From: Desulfurococcales archaeon
GTDB taxonomy: Archaea > Thermoproteota > Thermoprotei_A > Sulfolobales > Desulfurococcaceae
NCBI GenBank assembly: GCA_027028805.1
Contig: JALVHX010000084.1
Span: forward strand, 1 to 5,083
Direction: 5' to 3'
Length of the DNA stretch: 5,083 nucleotides
Made by a program: the position numbers and the translations under genes. Below are positions 1 through 4,552 of this stretch, in pieces (the stretch's first letter is position 1; every line of letters starts with the position of its first letter). The notes under the pieces are model-generated. The model did no database searches. It saw only the letters and a program-made list of their open reading frames with translations, and was not told where the DNA came from.

Positions 1-17
1 CTTTCTGAGGAACGCAT

Positions 18-506
18 TTACGACTCACCCAACAATCTAGGCTGTTCCAAGATCTTTGATATATCAGACAAGGTATCGTTCAAGATTCCTGGCATGTACT
101 TGTCTAGTGCTTCGGCGTTTTCTATTAGCGGTTTTATCATACAGATCTCTTTCTCCAGATCCGCTAGTACCTTTCCTACCTTCTTTATCTTCTCCTCATA
201 GGCCAAGACGTATGGTAGGTTCTCCTTATGCTTGATACTTATCCCATGCGGGTATGTTTCATATACTATGATTTCCCTCCCATGCACTCTTACTATTGTT
301 CCGTTCTCAACGCATTCGATCACTACTTCTCCGTCATTCCATCCGCCTAGGCGGCAGATAGGCTTAATGTATATATTGTATAGATCCACTAGTCTCTGTT
401 TCATATCCCTAATCTTTTCGTCGACCAAGTTCATCCTTCTCCATAACTCCCTATACTTGGAAAAAACATGATTATCCAGGGATCCATGCCTTAAGACCTG
501 AGCCAT
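18..506 (-). CDS. Hypothetical protein with helical arms around a central beta segment
   Basis: I do not recognise this 162-residue protein and assign no function. Residues about 15-46 form a charged helix with heptad-like spacing, so a coiled coil is likely. Residues about 59-93 are rich in alternating hydrophobics (GEVVIECVENGTIVRVHGRE) and should form a small beta unit. Residues 100-130 and 140-157 are again helical. There is no signal peptide, membrane segment or conserved catalytic motif. The ATG at 506 is chosen because GGTG at 513-516 lies 6 nt upstream; an in-frame GTG at 515 is part of that same GGTG and is probably not the start. A strong TATA box at 541-550 would give a leader of only about a dozen bases. 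It is divergent from the HTH gene at 667 and shares an inverted promoter module with it, so joint regulation is likely. An accessory or mobile-element protein is possible. Confidence 0.75.
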   Translation of the reverse strand: MAQVLRHGSLDNHVFSKYRELWRRMNLVDEKIRDMKQRLVDLYNIYIKPICRLGGWNDGEVVIECVENGTIVRVHGREIIVYETYPHGISIKHKENLPYVLAYEEKIKKVGKVLADLEKEICMIKPLIENAEALDKYMPGILNDTLSDISKILEQPRLLGES

Positions 507-512
507 TCCTCC

Positions 513-516
513 CACC
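513..516 (-). promoter_or_regulatory. GGTG ribosome binding site deciding the ATG at 506
   Basis: On the minus strand GGTG is followed by six bases and then ATG. The same arrangement precedes the zinc-ribbon gene and the UlaG-like gene (7 nt each). The GTG within this motif is in frame and could be mistaken for the start. Confidence 0.55.
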
Positions 517-556
517 TATTTCATAATTATAAAGTGTATAAATATATAAGGATTTG
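516..556 (-). promoter_or_regulatory. Archaeal promoter (BRE/TATA) for the hypothetical gene
   Basis: Read on the minus strand, CTTATATATT at 550-541 is a good archaeal TATA box, preceded by a purine-containing BRE-like stretch (GCAAATC). Counting about 26 bases from its centre puts the transcription start near 518-520, a few bases before the ribosome binding site. The segment 516-550 is an imperfect inverted copy of the divergent promoter at 613-653. Confidence 0.6.
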
Positions 557-574
557 CTAAATGAAATGCTAAAT
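555..574. repeat. Tandem octamer TGCTAAAT x2, possible operator
   Basis: TGCTAAAT occurs at 555-562 and again at 567-574, so the start-to-start distance is 12 bases, close to one helical turn. The pair lies at the upstream edge of the leftward promoter and between the two divergent TATA boxes, where a regulator would bind. The region is AT-rich, so chance is not excluded. Confidence 0.35.
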
Positions 575-604
575 AATACAAACAAGCTCCAAGATGGGGC
601 CGTG

Positions 605-653
605 AGGTCAATCTTATATACTACTTATACAATTATAAATTATGAAAATATAG
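605..653 (+). promoter_or_regulatory. Archaeal promoter for the HTH gene
   Basis: CTTATATA at 613-620 is a TATA box matching the one of the divergent gene. The expected start of transcription is near 643, leaving about 24 bases of leader that contains GAGGGGG at 653-659, seven bases before the ATG at 667. A second AT-rich motif at 633-642 could act as an alternative TATA box, but it coincides with the inverted-repeat arm TTATAAATTATGAAA and is more likely an operator or initiator region. Confidence 0.55.
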
Positions 654-666
654 AGGGGGCTAAAAC

Positions 667-987
667 ATGCACTCCCCCACGGATCTAAGGGAAAATCCTC
701 AGCTCTTCATAGAGCTGATGGAGAGATACAACATCAAGCCTCGAGATCTGGGCATATCACCAGCTTATAAAAGCCAGATCAAAAGTGGATATCGTAAGCC
801 AAGTCTGGCGCTTTGTCAGAGATTGCTTGATCTAATAAGGGAGAAAGTGGCGGCCGATCCCAGCACGGGGCCGCTGCAAGGCCTCGCGGACCTTACGGCG
901 GACACCCGCGCGGCCGGCTTAACTTCCGGGTTCGATATGAGACCGGGTGTTGCCCGGCCGCTATGGCCGGGTCGGCCGCCGGTCTAG
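667..987 (+). CDS. Small HTH protein whose C-terminus is antisense 5S rRNA; possible truncated gene
   Basis: A 106-residue frame in two unlike parts. Residues 1-60 look like a real DNA-binding domain. A helix at about 9-21 (NPQLFIELMERYN) is followed by KPRDLGIS, then AYKSQIKSGYRKPS and a closing helix LALCQRLLDLIREK. This is the layout of a lambda-repressor/XRE-like or integrase-type N-terminal HTH, judged by eye. Residues 61-106 are encoded by the complement of the 5S rRNA gene; they are Gly/Pro/Arg/Ala-rich with no evident fold, and the stop (TAG, 985-987) falls just past the 5S 5' end. A TATA box and GAGGGGG seven bases before the ATG suggest the gene is, or was, expressed. It may repress itself and the divergent gene. 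Alternatives are the N-terminal fragment of a split integrase or a gene that lost its own 3' end. The HTH is fairly certain; the C-terminus may not be functional. Confidence 0.55.
   Translation: MHSPTDLRENPQLFIELMERYNIKPRDLGISPAYKSQIKSGYRKPSLALCQRLLDLIREKVAADPSTGPLQGLADLTADTRAAGLTSGFDMRPGVARPLWPGRPPV
840..848 (-). terminator. Pyrimidine-rich stretch after 5S rRNA, possible terminator
   Basis: Immediately 3' of helix I the minus strand reads CACTTTCTC and then CCTTATTAG. T-rich tracts of this kind end archaeal transcripts, but this one is interrupted by C residues. It also overlaps codons 58-61 of the convergent HTH gene. Confidence 0.3.
849..980 (-). rRNA. rrf: 5S ribosomal RNA
   Basis: The minus strand carries the 5S signature CGAACCCGGAAGTTAAGC (935-918), preceded by GGTCTCAT, and GTAAGGTCCGCGAGG (895-881). 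Helix I is a perfect 9-bp pairing of GGCGGCCGA (980-972) with TCGGCCGCC (857-849), which sets the ends and gives about 132 nt, slightly long for 5S rRNA. Helix II is CGGCCGG (960-954) with CCGGCCG (917-911). High GC in every stem fits a hyperthermophile. Its position apart from 16S and 23S is usual in crenarchaea. A TATA box about 28 bases before the 5' end suggests its own promoter. After 849 the RNA strand reads TTTCTCCCTT, a pyrimidine-rich stretch that could end transcription inside the convergent HTH gene. The exact mature ends could differ by a few bases. Confidence 0.95.
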
Positions 988-1002
988 TTTGTGTGTAGTA
1001 AG

Positions 1003-1018
1003 GGTTTATTAAGATTTC
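1003..1018 (-). promoter_or_regulatory. Promoter of 5S rRNA, overlapping the zinc-ribbon stop codon
   Basis: On the minus strand GAAATCTTAATAAACC provides a BRE-like GAAATC and a TATA-like TTAATAAA centred near 1008, about 28 bases before the predicted 5S 5' end at 980. The TAA stop of the zinc-ribbon gene (1011-1009) lies inside it. The spacing supports direct initiation at the mature 5' end, although read-through from the upstream gene is also possible. Confidence 0.55.
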
Positions 1019-1284
1019 TCCTTGATCTCGATGTCGTATATACCGTATACAATCATTGGTTCACCGCATTTGGGGCATCTTCTTTTTATGAGACCCACGA
1101 AATCGCCTGGTTCGTAGTCGGTCTCTATGGTATATCCGCATTTTGTGCATTTGAGAAGAGTTTTCGTGGCATATTTCGGCTCCCGTTTTTTCTTGGCTCT
1201 TGACTCAAGCAGGAGCTGCGCCACAAGCGCTATGGCTACGAGCACTAGTAGAAGGGTTATCGCATTATTATCGGCTAGGGCCAT
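1009..1284 (-). CDS. Membrane-anchored zinc-ribbon protein
   Basis: This 91-residue protein has one hydrophobic helix at about 8-26 (AITLLLVLVAIALVAQLLL) and a strongly basic stretch SRAKKKREPK directly after it. By the positive-inside rule the N-terminus is outside and the rest cytoplasmic. Residues 45-80 form a four-cysteine zinc ribbon: CTKC at 46-49 and CPKC at 70-73, each followed by Gly, with 20 residues between the pairs. Such ribbons bind nucleic acids or partner proteins; the target here is unknown. The ATG at 1284 is supported by GGTG at 1292-1295, seven bases upstream; the ATG at 1289 is out of frame. The gene lies 28 bases upstream of 5S rRNA on the same strand and downstream of the DUF1512 gene. 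It may be conserved only in related archaea. Confidence 0.85.
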   Translation of the reverse strand: MALADNNAITLLLVLVAIALVAQLLLESRAKKKREPKYATKTLLKCTKCGYTIETDYEPGDFVGLIKRRCPKCGEPMIVYGIYDIEIKEKS

Positions 1285-1337
1285 GACATGGCACCCTCTC
1301 TATGCCGTACTGGTCCCTACATGATGTTTCCAGAGAT

Positions 1338-1362
1338 GCATTAATTGGATTAATTAATAATA
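1338..1362 (-). promoter_or_regulatory. AT-rich candidate promoter for the zinc-ribbon gene
   Basis: The minus strand holds TATTATTAATTAATCC (1361-1346) and then AATTAATG, either of which could be a TATA box; the expected starts would be near 1328 or 1315, giving a leader of 30-45 bases. It contains the 8-bp palindrome TTAATTAA. No single choice stands out. Confidence 0.3.
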
Positions 1363-1374
1363 GATTATCTGGTA

Positions 1375-1476
1375 TTAGGCTCCTAATAATCTTCGTTTCC
1401 AGCCATTAATATGCCCGTTTTTCTTGAGGGCTAAACGGGTCAGTATCTCGGCATCTATTTCTTCGTCTAAATCCAC
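1375..1476 (-). CDS. Possible 33-codon ORF after the DUF1512 gene
   Basis: A GTG at 1476 opens a 33-residue frame ending with TAA at 1377-1375. The peptide begins VDLDEEIDAEILTRLALKKN and ends GHINGWKRRLLGA: an acidic helix followed by a basic tail, with protein-like composition. The frame is already open before the GTG, back to an in-frame stop within the last codons of the DUF1512 gene (near 1519), and would read ALKPPIVAD there. I see no ribosome binding site at the usual distance from the GTG. It could be a small translationally coupled protein, the out-of-frame tail of a longer DUF1512 form after a frameshift, or chance. No family is recognised. It is reported because it occupies most of an intergenic stretch otherwise without content. 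Confidence 0.25.
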   Translation of the reverse strand: MDLDEEIDAEILTRLALKKNGHINGWKRRLLGA

Positions 1477-1496
1477 ATCGGCGACTATCGGGGGTT

Positions 1497-2591
1497 TTAG
1501 GGCGTGACACCTATGGTATTACCTATGCCCGCCACTATGACCACGGCGTTCTCCCCTGTTTTTTCCCTTATAATTCTCCTAACATAATCCACAGCGCGCT
1601 CGACAGCATCATATATGTCTTTTTTCATTGTATAGAGAGCCTCCGAGAGCCCCATTTTAATAACTACCGCGGTGAGCGGGATCTCGTGTTGAGCGGCGGC
1701 ACGCTCTATGGCTATCTTCTCGGGGCCGGGATCCCCGATCGCGGCGCCGGCGCCTTCGGCTATTTCACCTGTTTCTTCGCCCTCGAGCTTTAGAGCCGCG
1801 TCTACAGTGATTATTAGATCAACGTTTCCATGAAGCTCCTCCACAAGCTTCTTTAATACCTTGCCGGGTCTTCCCACATTAGAGCCCGGACCCTCGGCTT
1901 TGATGATGAACACGCGGCGGTTGTCCAGCCACGTCTCCGCTATAAGCGTGTCCTCCATTATCCTTGTCGAGACGGTGTTTCCTAGCTGTATGAGCCTCGA
2001 TGCTAGAAGTGGGCCGGCTGAATCGCCTATGGGTTTACCGTTTATAAATGAATCCAGGCTTTTATGATAGGTTTCAACGATCCTCATTATCTCCGGCATT
2101 ACTAGTTCTAGTTGCATGAGCAGTATCCAGTTATTATGTTTCTCCCCCAACAACAGATAGTGTCTCACAACCTTATAGATATAGTTGAGAGCGCTCAGTA
2201 TCTCCAGCGACGACTCTATTAGGCTTCTCTCATATCTACCTAGGGCGGGGTGCTCTCTCTTCAACGTGTCTTTGAAAAAACTTTCACGTGTGGTCAGGAT
2301 GGAGTCAAGCCTTCTTATTATATCAGTAGGCTCTATTGAGACGGGCTCTATTAGAAAATAATTGATATACCTGGATATTATCAGGGAGGGGCTTCTGAAC
2401 CCCAGCTTCTTCATAGCCTCTTCTACGCGTTTCTTATCGTTGTCTAGATAATTATTGATGGTCGCCAACTTGTTCCTGATATCATAGGCCCATATCTTCA
2501 TCTGGATCCTCTGGCTCGCCCCAGTGAATATCATGATGAACAATATGATCCAGATAAGCTGCACTATGTAGTCGCTTAGGTCTCCTGGCAT
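1497..2591 (-). CDS. DUF1512 family membrane-anchored protein
   Basis: This 364-residue protein matches what I know of the archaeal DUF1512 family, whose function is not established. One membrane helix lies at about 8-24 (IVQLIWIILFIMIFTGA), with Asp residues before it and Arg/Lys after, so the bulk is predicted to be cytoplasmic. Residues 30-180 are helical. Residues about 225-364 form an alternating alpha/beta domain containing FIIKAEGPGSNVGRPGK (228-244), VDLIITVDAALKLEGE (257-272), a Gly/Ala-rich turn GEIAEGAGAAIGDPG (275-289) and the end VVIVAGIGNTIGV (350-362). The Gly-rich turns suggest a nucleotide or phosphate site, but that is inference. The ATG at 2591 has GAGGGTC some eight bases upstream. 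It lies 85 bases after the methionine aminopeptidase gene on the same strand with no clear promoter between, so cotranscription is likely. Confidence 0.88.
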   Translation of the reverse strand: MPGDLSDYIVQLIWIILFIMIFTGASQRIQMKIWAYDIRNKLATINNYLDNDKKRVEEAMKKLGFRSPSLIISRYINYFLIEPVSIEPTDIIRRLDSILTTRESFFKDTLKREHPALGRYERSLIESSLEILSALNYIYKVVRHYLLLGEKHNNWILLMQLELVMPEIMRIVETYHKSLDSFINGKPIGDSAGPLLASRLIQLGNTVSTRIMEDTLIAETWLDNRRVFIIKAEGPGSNVGRPGKVLKKLVEELHGNVDLIITVDAALKLEGEETGEIAEGAGAAIGDPGPEKIAIERAAAQHEIPLTAVVIKMGLSEALYTMKKDIYDAVERAVDYVRRIIREKTGENAVVIVAGIGNTIGVTP

Positions 2592-2676
2592 AGGCTAGAC
2601 CCTCGCCGCATGGTCAAGAAGACAATGTATCGGCGGCCCCCCTTTTAGCCTTAGCGAGGAAACACTGGCTCCCGAA

Positions 2677-3597
2677 TCACTGCTCCCCATATTTCGTGGT
2701 GACAATTACCTCGTCGCCATTGATGACCAGGGTGTGCTCAAACTGGGCCACCATCGAGCCCCTGGTCTCTACGAGCACCGGGTAAATAATCAGCGCACCG
2801 TGTCTAAATAAAGACCTTATGAGCGCCCGGACACCCTCCACGGTCTCGGCGTATGGTTTAAGCCAGCGCTCGGGGAAGGGGAGGCTCCGTCTTTTCATCC
2901 ATATTTCCCTGATCACTCTCTTTTCACGAATACTCAGCCTTGCCCGCGGCCTGTTCGTCCTCAGCGCATATATAGTTACGAGAGACGTGTCTCTCACATA
3001 GCCGGAGCCCGTTGTGGCAAAAGGCTCTATAGCGTAGGCTCCGTCGCCAAAAACCCAGCCTGCTGATCTATCGGGGTAGTTTGGTATGCTCTTTCCGGCA
3101 TGGATCATGTAGCGGCCTATGCTGTGCCCAGTGAGATTATATATAGGCTTGTATCCATGCGACTTTATTGTCTCCTCCACGACATACCCGATCTCCCAGG
3201 CTTTTCTCCCAGGCTCAACGGCTCTTAGAGCTTTCTCGAGCGCCTCACGGGCCGCCTCGAGCAACTCTATATACTTTTCGTTGAAAGCAACGGTTACAGC
3301 GGTATCAGCGATATAGCCATCTATATGGGCGCCTATATCTATCTTTACAACACTTTCCTCGGGAATAACAAGTTCATCGTCTAAAAGAGGCGTATAGTGA
3401 GCGGCTACATGGTTTATACTTATGTTCACGGGAAACGCGGGTTCTCCGCCAAGTTCTCGTATCCTATCCTCTACGTATTCGGCGAGCTCGAGCAGAGACA
3501 CGCCCGGCTCGGCGCGTCTAGCGGCTTCTTCGCGCACAATGGCGGCTATGCGGCCAGCCCTGATATATTTCTCTACAACATCATCCGGTAGAGCCAC
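2677..3597 (-). CDS. map: Methionine aminopeptidase, type II (archaeal)
   Basis: This enzyme removes the initiator Met from new proteins in the cytoplasm using two metal ions. Numbering from the GTG at 3597 (306 residues), the five metal ligands of the family are all present: D87 and D98 (KIDIGAHIDGYIADTA), H158 (GHSIGRY), E191 (IEPFATTG) and E287 (QFEHT). The substrate-binding histidines H67 (AAHYTP) and H166 are present as well. They correspond to D82, D93, H153, E187, E280, H62 and H161 of the Pyrococcus furiosus enzyme. The helical insert at about 221-265, between the two catalytic halves, marks type II. The GTG start is preferred because GGTG lies six bases upstream and the length fits the family better; an in-frame ATG at 3609 has no ribosome binding site and would add four residues. 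The gene is divergent from the UlaG-like gene and heads the leftward gene set with DUF1512. Confidence 0.96.
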   Translation of the reverse strand: MALPDDVVEKYIRAGRIAAIVREEAARRAEPGVSLLELAEYVEDRIRELGGEPAFPVNISINHVAAHYTPLLDDELVIPEESVVKIDIGAHIDGYIADTAVTVAFNEKYIELLEAAREALEKALRAVEPGRKAWEIGYVVEETIKSHGYKPIYNLTGHSIGRYMIHAGKSIPNYPDRSAGWVFGDGAYAIEPFATTGSGYVRDTSLVTIYALRTNRPRARLSIREKRVIREIWMKRRSLPFPERWLKPYAETVEGVRALIRSLFRHGALIIYPVLVETRGSMVAQFEHTLVINGDEVIVTTKYGEQ

Positions 3598-3603
3598 GGG
3601 GGA

Positions 3604-3607
3604 CACC
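3604..3607 (-). promoter_or_regulatory. GGTG ribosome binding site favouring the GTG start of map
   Basis: GGTG, overlapping the upstream ATG at 3609, lies six bases before the GTG at 3597, the same spacing as in other genes here. If the mRNA begins close to 3609 instead, a leaderless ATG start is possible. Confidence 0.45.
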
Positions 3608-3609
3608 AT

Positions 3610-3757
3610 GTTTCTAAGCCAAGAGATTCTATCTAGTGGAATAAGGCTTAATTCTTCTAATATAACTTATGTAAATATTAGGGAGCAGTAGATAGGCAAT
3701 AGGTTCTCTTAACACATGTCTTAGCTCGAGGCCTTGCCGGGAACGCATCGATTAGGG
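3610..3757. promoter_or_regulatory. Divergent promoter region between map and the UlaG-like gene
   Basis: For map, the minus strand has GTTATATT at 3666-3659, which predicts a start near 3636 and a leader of 30-40 bases. For the UlaG-like gene, TTATGTAAATATT at 3667-3679 is the best plus-strand TATA candidate, predicting a start near 3700 and a leader of about 70 bases; CTTAACA at 3708-3714 is a weaker, closer option. The two TATA candidates adjoin, so the transcripts would share one short control segment. No operator repeat is evident. Confidence 0.4.
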
Positions 3758-3761
3758 GGTG
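3758..3761 (+). promoter_or_regulatory. GGTG ribosome binding site for the UlaG-like gene
   Basis: GGTG sits seven bases before the ATG at 3769 inside a G-rich run. A second GGTGAT at 3762-3767 touches the ATG and contains an in-frame GTG at 3763, which is less likely to be the start. Confidence 0.55.
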
Positions 3762-3768
3762 GGTGATT

Positions 3769-4461
3769 ATGGCTGTGATTAAATACCTGGGTCATTCGGC
3801 ATTTGAAATAAGGCTCCAGGGGCTAGATGGTAAGCCTAAGAATATATTGATAGACCCCTGGCTAACGAACCCGATGTCGCCGCTCAAGCCCAGCGACTAT
3901 TATGGGCGAAAAATAGACTATATATTCGTCACACATGATCACGGCGACCACCTAGGCGAGGCCATAGACATAGCTAAAGCTACGGGCGCGAAAATAGTTG
4001 CAATATTCGAGATAGCATTGTATGCCCGTGAGAAAGGTGCCGAGGCCATAGATGGCAACATAGGAGGGCGGCTCAAGATAGACGACCTGTTCGCCGTTCT
4101 TGTACCGGCTAATCATAGTAGCAGCAGGGGTGCGCCAACGGGAGTCGTTGTAGGTGGACGCGATATAGTGGTTTATCATGCGGGGGACACAGGCCTTGTC
4201 TCCGAGATGTCGTTGATAGGAGAGCTCTATAAGCCAGACATAGCTCTTCTACCAATCGGAGGCCACTACACAATGGGTATAGAGGAAGCAGCCAAAGCCG
4301 TGGAGCTTATCAAGCCTAAGATCGCCATCCCCATGCACTATAATACGTTCCCGCCGATAAAAGCGGACCCCGAGGAGTTTAAGAGACTCGTGGAATCCAA
4401 AGGCATTGCGAAAGTCGCAATACTACGTCCTGGCGAAGAACTCGAATACAGCAGAGAATAA
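3769..4461 (+). CDS. UlaG-like metal-dependent hydrolase (UPF0173, metallo-beta-lactamase fold)
   Basis: The 230-residue protein has the metallo-beta-lactamase signature THDHGDH with H56, H58, D60 and H61. Further metal-site residues are H116 (PANHSS), D140 (HAGDTG) and H190 (MHYNT). The N-terminal GHSAFEI (H9) and the LPIGGHYTMG motif (H166) are typical of the UlaG/UPF0173 branch, which includes the bacterial L-ascorbate-6-phosphate lactonase. The natural substrate in archaea is unknown; a phosphorylated or lactone compound is only a guess, and there is no ascorbate or sugar uptake gene nearby. It should be a soluble cytoplasmic enzyme, as no signal peptide is seen. Length and motif spacing are normal and nothing is missing. 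It is transcribed away from map and toward the HIT gene, probably alone. Confidence 0.93.
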   Translation: MAVIKYLGHSAFEIRLQGLDGKPKNILIDPWLTNPMSPLKPSDYYGRKIDYIFVTHDHGDHLGEAIDIAKATGAKIVAIFEIALYAREKGAEAIDGNIGGRLKIDDLFAVLVPANHSSSRGAPTGVVVGGRDIVVYHAGDTGLVSEMSLIGELYKPDIALLPIGGHYTMGIEEAAKAVELIKPKIAIPMHYNTFPPIKADPEEFKRLVESKGIAKVAILRPGEELEYSRE

Positions 4462-4547
4462 ACGGCTCCGATAAACCCCGCTTTCATCACACGAGTCAGT
4501 GATCGAGGGCGTTGTCATCGCCGTGCAATCTATAATTTAATTAATTA

Positions 4548-4552
4548 TTTTT
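4548..4552 (+). terminator. T-run after the UlaG-like gene
   Basis: TTTTT at 4548-4552, following an AT-rich stretch from 4530, is a typical archaeal terminator tract for the plus-strand transcript. It touches the stop codon of the convergent HIT gene. No comparable T-run is seen for the minus strand in the 89 bases between the two genes. Confidence 0.4.

Noticed and set aside
232..471. Open plus-strand frame inside the hypothetical minus-strand gene
   Set aside because: It is Ser/Thr/Ile-rich with no ribosome binding site and is fully antisense to a better-supported gene with promoter and start signals.
596..609. GC-rich stretch GGGGCCGTGAGGTC in the AT-rich intergenic region, resembling part of 5S rRNA
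   Set aside because: Only about ten bases match the 5S segment CCGTAAGGTC, with one mismatch; too short to call a second attachment site or 5S remnant.
928..935. GGGTTCGA on the plus strand, resembling a tRNA T-arm
   Set aside because: It is the complement of the conserved TCGAACCC of 5S rRNA; no acceptor or anticodon stem can be built around it.
991..1324. Plus-strand frames opposite the zinc-ribbon gene
   Set aside because: They are shadows of the CxxC-containing gene; they show no family resemblance and no start signals.
2600..2645. Possible GCCGC/GCGGC hairpin before the DUF1512 start
   Set aside because: Only five base pairs around a loop of more than 20 bases in a GC-rich spacer; no sign of a regulatory RNA.
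3397..3691. Plus-strand frames opposite the N-terminal part of map
   Set aside because: They are antisense to conserved catalytic coding sequence and low-complexity Ser/Ala-rich, with no ribosome binding site.
3952..4179. Minus-strand frame opposite the UlaG-like gene
   Set aside because: It overlaps the conserved metal-binding region in antisense and resembles no known protein.
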